Assembly: GCA_021496925.1 (NCBI GenBank) | Contig: CP053915.1 | Location: 2,619,001 to 2,683,000 of the forward strand | Direction of reading: 5' to 3' | DNA from: Acidovorax sp. YS12 | GTDB taxonomy: Bacteria > Pseudomonadota > Gammaproteobacteria > Burkholderiales > Burkholderiaceae_C | Length of the DNA: 64,000 bases | Part shown: piece by piece, positions 31,100 through 39,518 of the stretch | Layout: every line of letters starts with the position of its first letter | How positions within the stretch are numbered: position 1 is the stretch's first letter | The notes under the pieces: model-generated | The model's input: the letters and a program-made list of their open reading frames with translations, nothing else | What the model was told of the DNA's origin: nothing | Database searches by the model: none | Translations under genes and position numbers: made by a program

Positions 31100-32380
31100 A
31101 TGCTCAAGCGCATCCACGTAGAAGACCTCACCCTGGGCATGTACCTCCACGAATTCTGCGGATCCTGGATGGAACACCCGTTCTGGCGCACGCGCTTCCT
31201 GCTGGAGGAGCCCAGGGACCTGGAGCGCATCCACAGCACCGCGGTGCAGGAGGTCTGGATCGACGTCTCGCGCGGCAAGGACGTGGCCGTGGGCAAGCCG
31301 TCCCTGTCCCCCGAAGAGGTGGAGGCGCGCATCGCCACCGACTTCGGCGCGCTCGACGGCCTGGCGCCGCTGCACGTGGTATCGCCCGAGCTGCCGCCCC
31401 CGCCGGCGCACGACCTGGATCCCACCTGCACCCAGATGGAGATCCGCCGCGCCGCGCAGATCTGCAGCAACGCCAAGCAGGCCGTGGTTTCGATGTTCAA
31501 GGAAGCGCGCATGGGCAAGGCCATGGACGTGGCCGCGGCGTCCAGCCTGGTGGAGGAGATTTCCGACTCGGTGCTGCGCAACCCCGGCGCGCTCATCAGC
31601 CTGGCGCGGCTGAAGACCGCCGACGACTACACCTACATGCACTCCGTGGCCGTGTGCGCGCTGATGGTGGCGCTGGCGCGCCAGATCGGCCTGAGCGCGG
31701 GCCAGGTGCGCACCGCCGGCCTGGCCGGGCTGCTGCACGACCTGGGCAAGGCCGCCATTCCGCTGGAAGTCCTGAACAAGCCAGGCAAGCTCACCGACGA
31801 GGAGTTCGAGCTGGTCAAGAGCCACCCGGTGGAGGGCTGGAAGATGCTGCGCCGCGGCAGCGACGTGGAGCCCGCCGTGCTCGACGCCTGCCTGCACCAC
31901 CACGAGAAGACCGACGGCACGGGCTACCCCGACCGCCTGGGCAACGACAAGCTCAGCACCATCGCGCGCATGGCCGCCATCTGCGACGTGTACGACGCCA
32001 TCACCTCCAACCGCCCCTAAAAGAATGGCTGGGACCCTGCCGAATCCATCCGGCGCATGGCCGACTGGACGCGCGGGCACCTCGATTCGCGGCTGTTCCA
32101 GGCCTTCGTGAAAAGCCTGGGCATCTACCCCATCGGCTCGCTGGTGCGCCTGGACTCGGGGCGCCTGGGCGTGGTGGTGGAGCAGAATCCCGCCACCCTG
32201 GTGTCGCCGAAGGTCAAGGTGTTCTTCTCCACCCGGTCCGGCCTGCGCATCGTGCCCGAAACCGTGGACCTGGCCACCCCCGGCTGCAGCGACCGCATCG
32301 CCGCGCGCGAGGACCCGGCCAAGTGGCACTTCCCGGACCTGGACGAACTCTGGTCCGGGCTGCCCCAGCAGCCCTGGTAA
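31100..32380 (+). pseudogene. HD-GYP domain cyclic-di-GMP phosphodiesterase interrupted by an in-frame TAA
   Basis: The frame runs 427 codons from ATG 31100 (MLKRIHVEDLTLGMYLHEF) to the stop at 32380, but codon 307 is TAA (32018-32020). Before it: a DUF3391-like N-terminal domain (about 1-130) and an HD-GYP domain with LLHDLGKAAIP and HHHEKTDGTGYPDRL. The break falls in ITSNRP-stop-KNGWDP, where family members have a Tyr, so one base change (TAC or TAT to TAA) explains it. The remaining 120 residues are intact in the same frame. The truncated 306-residue product keeps the catalytic motifs but lacks the end of the HD-GYP fold. Could be a real pseudogene, a phase-variable or strain-specific allele, or a sequencing error. 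Confidence 0.85.
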
Positions 32381-32401
32381 GACACGCGCACACATCCTAA
32401 G

Positions 32402-32420
32402 AACAATTATCATTATTGTT
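32402..32420. promoter_or_regulatory. Fur box upstream of the iron uptake operon
   Basis: AACAATTATCATTATTGTT is a 19-bp imperfect palindrome. Its complement contains ATAATGATAAT, two overlapping Fur hexamers (consensus NATWAT). It lies 45 nt before the first ATG of the operon and 22 nt after the HD-GYP frame, where a promoter is expected. Fur with Fe(II) would repress the four genes below. Confidence 0.85.
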
Positions 32421-32464
32421 TTAGGCTTTCGCGCTGCCGTGCCCGCACGGCGCGCCCGACACCC

Positions 32465-32737
32465 ATGTCCCTCGTTCCCGCCGCCGCGCTGGCCCTGCTG
32501 CTCGCCAGCCTGGCCGCCATCTTCGCCACCGAGCGTGCCGCAAGCCGCATCACCGGCCCGCTGGGCTGGAGCCTGTTCCTCCTGCTGGCCGCCGGTGCCG
32601 CCTGGCTGCTGCGCGGCCCGGTGGGCACGGGCGAAGCCCTGGCCGTGGCCACCGTCGGCCTGATGGCCGTGGTGCCCGTGTGCGCCACGCTGCTCGGCTG
32701 GCGCCGCCGCCAGAAAGGCCCCCATGGCCGCCGCTGA
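32465..32737 (+). CDS. Small hydrophobic protein of the iron-regulated operon (DUF3325-like)
   Basis: 90 residues with three hydrophobic segments (about 4-22, 34-50, 57-78) and a basic C-terminus (GWRRRQKGPHGRR). Size and place resemble the small membrane proteins, such as DUF3325, found beside PepSY-TM iron genes; I assign the family by context and topology, not by a clear motif. The 3' end overlaps the next gene by 14 nt. Likely an inner-membrane accessory protein. No function can be stated. Confidence 0.65.
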   Translation: MSLVPAAALALLLASLAAIFATERAASRITGPLGWSLFLLLAAGAAWLLRGPVGTGEALAVATVGLMAVVPVCATLLGWRRRQKGPHGRR

Positions 32738-33038
32738 TCCCCGTCCGGCCCGCCGGGCCACGCCGCCGCTGGACCTGCTGCACCACGGCCTGGTGGGCGC
32801 CCTGCTGGGCTTTCCGCTGGCGGTCTGGCTCAGCGGCGCGCTGGTGTACCACGCGCCCTACGCGGCCGGCACGCTGAACGACATTTCCACCTACCAGGTG
32901 ACGATGTGGGTGGTGCCGCCGCTGTGGGCCACGGTGATCGCCCTGGCCTTCCTCGCGCCCGGCAAGCGCGCCTGCTGGGCCGCGCTGCTGGCGGGCAATG
33001 CGCTGGCCTACGGCCTGCTGCGGGCGGTGCAGGCATGA
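32724..33038 (+). CDS. Small membrane protein of the iron-regulated operon
   Basis: 104 residues, three hydrophobic segments (about 20-45, 58-78, 83-102) with an N-terminal basic stretch (RPARRATPP). It overlaps the preceding gene by 14 nt and the PepSY gene by ATGA, so all are translated together. I do not recognise a named family with certainty; DUF3649-like small proteins occupy this place in related operons. Confidence 0.65.
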   Translation: MAAADPRPARRATPPLDLLHHGLVGALLGFPLAVWLSGALVYHAPYAAGTLNDISTYQVTMWVVPPLWATVIALAFLAPGKRACWAALLAGNALAYGLLRAVQA

Positions 33039-34627
33039 AGGCCGCGACGCTGCGCGACTACCTGTCGGTGCACACCTGGACGGGCATCCTGGCGGGCACG
33101 CTGCTGTTCATCGCGTTCTACGCCGGCGGGCTGTCCATGTTCGCGCCCGAGATCACGCACTGGGCGCGCGCCGAGCCCGCGCGCGTCGGCGCCAGCCAGG
33201 ACGCCGACGCGCTCGCCACCGCGTTCTTCGCCGCGCACCCGAAGGTCGAGCGCGCCACGCTGGTGCTCGCGTCCGACACCAACGCCGCCCCGCTGATGCG
33301 CTGGGGCAAGCGCGGCGAACCGCCCCAGCAGGTGGAGCTGGACGCCCAGGGCCAGTTGCGCCCCGTGGCCGCGCCCGCCGGCGAGGCGGGCCACTTCGTG
33401 GACTACCTGCACCGCAAGGGCGGGCTGCCCGTGGCGCTGGACACCTCGGAGCCCGTGATCGGCATCGTCTCGCTGCTGTACGCGCTGGCGCTGATCTCGG
33501 GCGTGGTCGTGCTGCTGCCCTCGCTGGTCAAGGACCTGCTGGTGGTGCGCTTCGGGCGCAACGTCAAGCGCCTGTGGCTCGACCTGCACAACCTGCTGGG
33601 CGTGGCCAGCCTGCCGTTCCACGTGGTGATGGCGCTGTCGGCCGCCGTGTTCTGCCTGCACGACTGGATCTACGACGCCCAGGGCGCGCTGATCTACCCC
33701 CAGGGCCTGCGCCCCGTGGTGGCGCGCACCGAGGTGCCGCGCCCGCCCGTGGCGCTGGAGCGCGCCGCCTGGCGCACGCCCACGCAGCTCGCGCAGGACG
33801 CGGCGCGCGCCGTGCCCGGCTTCGCCGCCACGGCGCTGGACTACCGGGGCCTGGGCACGCCGAAGGCCAGCGTGTTCATGGCAGGCACGGATGACACGCA
33901 CTTCAAGCGCCGCCCGCGCGAGGGTTTCGCCGTGCTCGACCCGGCCACGGGCGCGCTGGTGCAGGACACCATGGCGCCGGGCCAGGGCTCGGGCATGGCG
34001 CGCGCGGTGGTCAGTTTCTTCGCGCTGCACTTCGGCGCCTACGGCGGCGAGCCCGTGCGCGTGCTCTACGCCGTGCTCGGCGTGATGGGCGCGCTGCTGT
34101 TCTACACCGGCAACGTGCTGTGGATCGAGAGCCGCACCAAGCGCCTGCGCCAGCCGCCCGGCGCCGTGGAGCAGCCGCGCCACGTGCGCTGGATCGCCGC
34201 GCTCAACGTGGGCGCGTGCCTGGGCTGCGTGGCCGGCCTCTCCGTGGCGCTGGTGGCCGCGCGCTGGCTCGGCGCCACGGCGCTCGCGCCCGACACGGTG
34301 CTGCACGGCGCCTACTACGCCGTCTTCGCCGCCTGCCTGGGCTACGCCTTCGCGCGCGGCGCGCAGCGCGCCGCCGTGGGCCTGCTGGCCTGTGCCGCGC
34401 TGGCCACGGCGCTGATCCCGCTCACCAGCGCGGCGCTGCCGCTGCTCGCCACGCTGGCGCCCTGGGCCGAGGTGCTGGACAAGCCTTACACGCGCGGCCT
34501 GGCCTACGTCGATGGCCTGTCCGCCGCCGGCGCGGCGCTGCTCGCCTGGATGGCTTGGCGCACGGCACGGCGCGCCGCCGCGCCCGCCGGCCAGGCCGGT
34601 TTCTCCACACCCGCACTGACGACATGA
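33035..34627 (+). CDS. PepSY-associated transmembrane protein (iron-regulated, PiuB-like)
   Basis: 530 residues. The first helix (about residues 17-40, WTGILAGTLLFIAFYAGGLS) is followed by a periplasmic region of PepSY type, a helix at about 140-165 and LDLHNLLGVASLPFHVVMAL, where the histidines resemble the b-type heme ligands of this family. Three to four more C-terminal helices follow. PepSY-TM proteins often accompany siderophore receptors and are proposed to reduce ferric siderophores at the inner membrane. The Fur box upstream supports an iron role. Overlaps the downstream esterase gene by ATGA. Confidence 0.85.
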   Translation: MKAATLRDYLSVHTWTGILAGTLLFIAFYAGGLSMFAPEITHWARAEPARVGASQDADALATAFFAAHPKVERATLVLASDTNAAPLMRWGKRGEPPQQVELDAQGQLRPVAAPAGEAGHFVDYLHRKGGLPVALDTSEPVIGIVSLLYALALISGVVVLLPSLVKDLLVVRFGRNVKRLWLDLHNLLGVASLPFHVVMALSAAVFCLHDWIYDAQGALIYPQGLRPVVARTEVPRPPVALERAAWRTPTQLAQDAARAVPGFAATALDYRGLGTPKASVFMAGTDDTHFKRRPREGFAVLDPATGALVQDTMAPGQGSGMARAVVSFFALHFGAYGGEPVRVLYAVLGVMGALLFYTGNVLWIESRTKRLRQPPGAVEQPRHVRWIAALNVGACLGCVAGLSVALVAARWLGATALAPDTVLHGAYYAVFAACLGYAFARGAQRAAVGLLACAALATALIPLTSAALPLLATLAPWAEVLDKPYTRGLAYVDGLSAAGAALLAWMAWRTARRAAAPAGQAGFSTPALTT

Positions 34628-36312
34628 CGATCTCCACAACCCCACGGCAGCGCCCCCTGGCGCGCGCCGCGCTGCGGGCCGGCGCGCTGGCGTGCGCCGC
34701 CCTGGCACTGGCCGCCCCGGCGGCCGAGCCACCCCTGGACGTGGGCGCCGCGCCGCACGGCACGCTCGCCCCGGGCCAGGCGCTGCGCTGGCCGGTGGCC
34801 GTGCCGCCCGGCCACGTGGTGCAGGGCGACTTCGACGCCCCCGGCGCCGTGCTCGACCTGCTGGACGCCGAGGGCCGCCACCTGCGCCGCCTGGTTGCCG
34901 AGGGCAGCAGCCCCCAGGGCTTCACCTGGCAGGTGGCCCCCGGCCAGCAGCTGCAGGTGCGCGCAGGCGCCGAGGGTGGCCAAGGCAGCGAAAGCGGCAG
35001 CTATGCGCTGCACCTGCGCCGCGCGCTGGCCCCTGCTGCTGCTGCCCCGGCCGGCGCCGCGCCCGAGAGCCAGCGCCTGCGCGCGCTCGCGCAGGCGCTG
35101 GCGCAAGGCGGCGGCACGGACGCTTTCTGGGCCGAGCGCGCGCGCGAGGGCACGCCACTGGTCGAGCCACTGCCGGGCCGCGAGGCGCTCGTCACCTTCC
35201 TGTGGCGCGGCACGCCGCACACGCGCAGCGTGCGCCTGTTCGGCAGCCCCTCGGGCAACCACGACCCGCTGCAGCGCCTGGACGGCAGCGACGTGTGGTG
35301 GGCAAGCTTTCGCATGCCGCTGGGTGCGCGCCTGTCCTACCGCCTGGCGCCCGACGTGCCGCAGGTGCAGGGCTCGGCGCAGGACCAGCGCCGCATGGTC
35401 CTGGCCACGGCGCAGCGCGACCCGCTGAACCCGCGCGTCTTCCCCGCGCGCGCCGATGCCGCGCTCGATGCCTTCCAGGGCTTTTCCGTGCTGGCGCTGC
35501 CCGCGGCGCCAGCGCAGCCCTGGGTGGCGCCGCGCCCCGGCGTGGCACCAGGCCAGCTCACGCGCCACGTGGTGGACAGCCGCATCCTGGGCAACCAGCG
35601 CCCGGTCTGGCTCTACCGCCCGGCGGGCGCCGCGCCCCAGGCGCTGCTGGTGCTGTTCGACGCGCACGCCTACCGCGAGGACGTGCCCACGCCGCGCATC
35701 GTCGACAACCTGCTGGCCGATGGCCTGATCCCGCCCACGGCCGTGGTGCTGGTGTCCAACCCCAGCCCCGAGGCGCGCGCCGCCGAGCTGCCGCCCAACC
35801 CGGCGTTCGCGCGCTTCCTCGACGAGGAACTGATGCCCTGGGTGCAGGCGCAAGGGCTGGCGCAGCCACCCGAGGCCACGGTGATCGCCGGGTCGAGCTA
35901 CGGCGGCCTGGCCTCGGCCTACGCCGGCCTGGTGCTGCCGCAGCGCTTCGGCCGCGTGCTGAGCCTGTCGGGCTCGTACTGGTGGGCGCCGCCGGGCGAG
36001 CTGCCGGGCTGGATGATGCGCGCCTACGCCGGGGCGCCGCCGCGCGCCGTGCGCTTCTACCTCGACGCCGGGCGCTACGAGGGCGCGCGCGGCGGGCAGG
36101 ACGGCATCCTGGAGACCAACCGCCACCTGGGCGACGTGCTGCGCGCCAGGGGCTACGCCGTGACCCAGCGCGAGCACGCCACGGGCCACGACTACCTGCA
36201 CTGGCAAGGCGCGCTCGGCTGCGGGCTGGTGGCGCTGCTGAACCCGGCGCGCTTCGCGCAGGGGCTGGCGGCGTGCGATGCGCCCGCAGCCACGCCCGAC
36301 CCCGCTATGTAA
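34624..36312 (+). CDS. Periplasmic enterochelin-esterase-like hydrolase (Fes/IroE type)
   Basis: 562 residues. The N-terminus is an Ala-rich signal peptide (RAALRAGALACAALALAAPA), then a beta-rich domain, then a Fes-like N-domain (LVTFLWRGTPHTRSVRLFGS) and an alpha/beta hydrolase domain with the nucleophile motif AGSSYGGLAS (Ser about 425) and a C-terminal His in TGHDYLHW (about 522). The family hydrolyses trilactone siderophores to free iron. Export to the periplasm is predicted, as in IroE. Last gene of the Fur-preceded operon; no receptor gene lies within it here. Confidence 0.85.
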   Translation: MTISTTPRQRPLARAALRAGALACAALALAAPAAEPPLDVGAAPHGTLAPGQALRWPVAVPPGHVVQGDFDAPGAVLDLLDAEGRHLRRLVAEGSSPQGFTWQVAPGQQLQVRAGAEGGQGSESGSYALHLRRALAPAAAAPAGAAPESQRLRALAQALAQGGGTDAFWAERAREGTPLVEPLPGREALVTFLWRGTPHTRSVRLFGSPSGNHDPLQRLDGSDVWWASFRMPLGARLSYRLAPDVPQVQGSAQDQRRMVLATAQRDPLNPRVFPARADAALDAFQGFSVLALPAAPAQPWVAPRPGVAPGQLTRHVVDSRILGNQRPVWLYRPAGAAPQALLVLFDAHAYREDVPTPRIVDNLLADGLIPPTAVVLVSNPSPEARAAELPPNPAFARFLDEELMPWVQAQGLAQPPEATVIAGSSYGGLASAYAGLVLPQRFGRVLSLSGSYWWAPPGELPGWMMRAYAGAPPRAVRFYLDAGRYEGARGGQDGILETNRHLGDVLRARGYAVTQREHATGHDYLHWQGALGCGLVALLNPARFAQGLAACDAPAATPDPAM

Positions 36313-36499
36313 TCAATAGCTGGGAGCGCGCGGCAGGCGGACGATTCGGGGTTAAAACCCATGGAATCTATCGCCAGCAAAGCGCAAGAAGCTATCGTTT
36401 AAGTAGCAAAAGCAGGCTGTCATGCGCGTGCGGGGCGAATACCCTTACATTTGCACACATTGGTGGTTTTGCCGAAGGACCGACACATGGGGCTGAACG
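36313..36499. other. Gap with degenerate family A repeats
   Basis: A 187-nt gap between the esterase and EAL genes. It begins at the esterase stop with AATCAATAGCTGGGAGCGCG and later contains CAAGAAGCTATCGTTTAAG, both diverged family A segments. The remainder (36410-36499) probably holds the promoter of the EAL gene, but I see no convincing -35/-10 pair. Confidence 0.5.
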
Positions 36500-38203
36500 A
36501 TGTCTGCGCACCGCACACCGCCCGGGCAGCCCGGGGCGGGCCGCCGCCATGGCGGCCGCGCGGAGCCTGACCCGGCCATGGCGCCCCCGCCCACGACCAC
36601 GCCCCCCGGGCCGCGCCGGCTGCGCCGCGCGCTGTCCTGGCTGGGCCACCGCAGCAACCGCTCGGCGCTGGCGCTGTCGGTGCTGCTGGGCGTGGTGTTC
36701 GCCGTGTCGTCGGTGTACCTGGCGCGCGTGCAGACGCTGGACGAATACCGCGCCATCGCCGTGCAACTGGCGCACTACGCGGTGCAGCGCACCGACCGCA
36801 TCCGCGAGCACACCTTCCACGCCTTCCAGGTGCTGCGCACCCAGGGCACGGCCGACCCCTGCGCCAACGCCAACCTGGCGCTGATGCGCCGCCTGAGCTA
36901 CGGCAGCGACCTGGTGGTCGACATCGGCTACGTGCGCGACGGGCGCCTGCTGTGCTCCACGGCCGGCCGCCACGGCGCGGGCATCCCCCTGCCCGCGCCC
37001 GACTACCTCAGCCCCTCGGGCGCACAACTGCGCCTGGGCGTGCAGCTGCCGTTCGCCGGCGAGGCGCGCTACACCCTGTCCACGCTCGACGGCTACACCA
37101 CGATCATGCGCGCCGAGTGGTCGGAAGACGTGCTGGGCTGGATGCCCGACGCCGGCATCGCCATCGGCACGCTGCACCCGCGCAGCCGCAAGCTGCTGTT
37201 CTCGCGCGGCGCACTGGATGCGCAGCTCATCGACGCGCTCAGCGCCACGCCGCCGCGCGTGAACGAGCACGAGCGCCTGGTGGTGCTGCAGGGCTCGGCC
37301 TTCGATTACGTGGGCTTCGCCGTGATCCCCACGCGCGAGCTGCAAAGCCGCTGGCGCGCGCGGGCGCTGCAGATGATGCCGGTGGGCCTGCTGCTCGGGC
37401 TACTGCTGGCGGGGCTGGTGTTCTGGGTCATGTGGCGCCAGACCTCGATGCCCGCCATGATCCGCTCGGCGCTGCGCCAGGACGAGTTCAGCATGGTCTA
37501 CCAGCCCGTGGTGGAGCTGGCCACGGGCCGCTGGGTGGGGCTGGAGGCGCTGATGCGCTGGCGCCGCCCCGACGGCACCATGATCTCGCCCGACGTGTTC
37601 ATTCCCGCCGCCGAGCGCAGCGGCCAGATCAGCGCCCTCACGGCCTGGGTGGCCGCGCGCGTGCTAGCCGAGACGCGCCCGCTGCTGCAGGCGGACCCGC
37701 AGTTCCACCTGGCCATCAACGTGACGGGCGACGACCTGCTGGACGGGCGCTTCCACGCCAGCCTGTCGGCGCTGCTGCAGCGCCACGGCGTGGCCGCGTC
37801 GCAGCTCATCGGCGAGATCACCGAGCGCGTGTTCATGCACACCGGGCAGACGGGCGAGCAGATCCACGCGCTGCGCGCGCTGGGCATGCGCATCGCCATC
37901 GACGACTTTGGCACCGGCTACTCCAGCCTGGCGTACCTGACGCGCCTGGAGCTGGACTACCTGAAGATCGACAAGACCTTCGTCGATCCGATCGGCACCG
38001 GCGCGGTGACGGCCAACGTGGTCAGCCACATCATCGCCATGGCCCAGTCGCTGGGCCTGACCATGATCGCCGAGGGCGTGGAGACCCAGGCGCAGGCCGA
38101 CTTCCTGCGCGCCCAGGGCGTACAGCAGGCGCAGGGCTGGCTGTTCGCGCGGCCCATGCCGATCGACGAGGTGCGCCAGCGCATGGCCGGGGGCGCTACG
38201 TAA
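36500..38203 (+). CDS. Membrane CSS-motif EAL-domain c-di-GMP phosphodiesterase
   Basis: 567 residues. A Pro-rich cytoplasmic N-terminus, TM1 (about 55-75), a periplasmic CSS domain with Cys in DPCANANL and in LLCSTAG, TM2 (about 290-318), then an EAL domain from 330. Catalytic residues are intact: EALMRW, NVTGDDL, GEITE, DDFGTGYSSL, LKIDK, AEGVET and QGWLF. CSS-EAL proteins are controlled by periplasmic disulfide formation, which limits the phosphodiesterase. It should degrade c-di-GMP. A palindromic repeat follows its stop. Confidence 0.92.
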   Translation: MSAHRTPPGQPGAGRRHGGRAEPDPAMAPPPTTTPPGPRRLRRALSWLGHRSNRSALALSVLLGVVFAVSSVYLARVQTLDEYRAIAVQLAHYAVQRTDRIREHTFHAFQVLRTQGTADPCANANLALMRRLSYGSDLVVDIGYVRDGRLLCSTAGRHGAGIPLPAPDYLSPSGAQLRLGVQLPFAGEARYTLSTLDGYTTIMRAEWSEDVLGWMPDAGIAIGTLHPRSRKLLFSRGALDAQLIDALSATPPRVNEHERLVVLQGSAFDYVGFAVIPTRELQSRWRARALQMMPVGLLLGLLLAGLVFWVMWRQTSMPAMIRSALRQDEFSMVYQPVVELATGRWVGLEALMRWRRPDGTMISPDVFIPAAERSGQISALTAWVAARVLAETRPLLQADPQFHLAINVTGDDLLDGRFHASLSALLQRHGVAASQLIGEITERVFMHTGQTGEQIHALRALGMRIAIDDFGTGYSSLAYLTRLELDYLKIDKTFVDPIGTGAVTANVVSHIIAMAQSLGLTMIAEGVETQAQADFLRAQGVQQAQGWLFARPMPIDEVRQRMAGGAT

Positions 38204-38208
38204 TCCAT

Positions 38209-38284
38209 AGCTGGCAGCGCTTGGCTGGCCTGGTTTTAGAAGAATAAAGTGCCGCGATCCGGCATTGGTCAAGCGCTACCAGCT
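38209..38284. repeat. Paired family A palindrome between convergent EAL and GGDEF genes
   Basis: AGCTGGCAGCGCTTG (38209-38223) and CAAGCGCTACCAGCT (38270-38284) form an inverted pair with one mismatch. It fills the 87-nt gap between two convergent stop codons and is a plausible bidirectional terminator. Confidence 0.75.
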
Positions 38285-38290
38285 ACTTTT

Positions 38291-39430
38291 TCAGGAGCAC
38301 TCAGCTACCACCGCGCGGTTGCGGCCCTGGTGCTTGGCCGCGTACAGCGCCGCATCGGCGCGGGCGATGAGCGCGGCCGAGCCGCTGGCGCCGCCCGGGG
38401 CCGCGTTGGGCACCTGGCTGCACATGCCGGCGCTGATGCTCACCCAGGGCCCGGCCAGCGAGTCGGCGTGCGGCAGGTCGAGCGCGCGCACCGCCTGCAC
38501 CATGCGCTCGGCCATGGCCTGGGCGCCGGCCGCGTCGGTCTCGGGCAGCACCACGGCCAGTTCCTCACCGCCGTAGCGCGCCACCAGGTCGGTGCCGCGG
38601 CGCACGCAGCCGGCCACGGCGCGCGCCACGGCCTGCAGGCAGGCGTCGCCCTGCTGGTGGCCGTAGCGGTCGTTGTAGCGCTTGAAGCAGTCCACGTCGA
38701 TCATCACCAGGCCCACGGGGCGCTGGGCGCGCCGCGCCAGCGCGCAGGCCTGCTCCAGCCATTCGTTGAAATGCGCGCGGTTGGCGATGTTCAGCAGCGC
38801 GTCGGTGCGCGAGAGCGTGCGCAGGCGCTCGTTGGCCTCCTCCAGCTCGCGCGTGCGCTGGGCCACGCGCGCCTCCAGGTGCTGGTTGGCCTCGGCCAGC
38901 TGCGCGTTCTGCACCGACAGCGCGGCGTACAGCTTGCTGATCATCTTGAGCAGCGCCTGGATGCCGTTGTCGTGCGTCTCGCGCTCGCGCTCGAACGCCT
39001 GGGCCGCACTCAGCCCCTGGCGCACCGAGACGATCTGCCGCGCCATCGACTGGTCGATGCCCAGGATGTGCAGGCCCAGCCAGGAGGTGAGGAAATCGAC
39101 CAGCGTGGTGCCCGCGTCGGCCAGCGAGGCGCGCTGCGTCCACAGCATGCGCACCTGGTCCACGAACTGCTGGTGCAGCATGCGGTGCGCTTCCAGGTGG
39201 CGCGGGTCGAGCCCGGCGGCGGCCATCATCTCCTCCTCCTCGCGGAAGTGGTAGGCGGTGTAGGCCAGCAGGCGCGCATACACGTCGGCCAGCACCGGCT
39301 CGCTGTCGGCGGTTTGCGAAAACAGCGCACGGCTGAGCTCGTTGAACAGGTCCACCAGGGCGCGGTGCTGCTCGTCCACCGCATCCAGGCCGGTGACGAA
39401 GCCGTCGTCCCAAACAAAAGAGGTATCCAT
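38291..39430 (-). CDS. Bacteriohemerythrin-GGDEF diguanylate cyclase
   Basis: 379 residues. Residues 1-135 form a hemerythrin domain with the di-iron ligand pattern (DEQHRALVDLFNE, then AYHFREEEEMM, HRMLHQQF and HILGIDQSM). A coiled coil (about 165-210) leads to a GGDEF domain with active site ARYGGEELAV and an I-site (RGTD) five residues before it. It should make c-di-GMP from GTP in response to oxygen bound at the iron centre. The ATG at 39430 was chosen because hemerythrin domains start with this spacing; ATG 39448 is possible. 88 nt downstream of the kinase gene. Confidence 0.92.
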   Translation of the reverse strand: MDTSFVWDDGFVTGLDAVDEQHRALVDLFNELSRALFSQTADSEPVLADVYARLLAYTAYHFREEEEMMAAAGLDPRHLEAHRMLHQQFVDQVRMLWTQRASLADAGTTLVDFLTSWLGLHILGIDQSMARQIVSVRQGLSAAQAFERERETHDNGIQALLKMISKLYAALSVQNAQLAEANQHLEARVAQRTRELEEANERLRTLSRTDALLNIANRAHFNEWLEQACALARRAQRPVGLVMIDVDCFKRYNDRYGHQQGDACLQAVARAVAGCVRRGTDLVARYGGEELAVVLPETDAAGAQAMAERMVQAVRALDLPHADSLAGPWVSISAGMCSQVPNAAPGGASGSAALIARADAALYAAKHQGRNRAVVAECS

Positions 39431-39518
39431 GGCACATAACCACGTCATGACAGGGGCTGTGAGTGTAAGGCGGGCACTTTTCGCGGCGTTGACACCCATC
39501 AAGCGCGCAGGGGCACCC

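Noticed and set aside
32381..32464. Read-through or selenocysteine-type recoding of the HD-GYP stop codon
   Set aside because: The stop is TAA, not TGA, and I see no recoding structure after it; a point mutation is simpler.
39430..39518. Terminator between the kinase and hemerythrin-GGDEF genes
   Set aside because: No stem with a T-run is visible in the 88-nt gap; the genes may be co-transcribed or have an unrecognised promoter.
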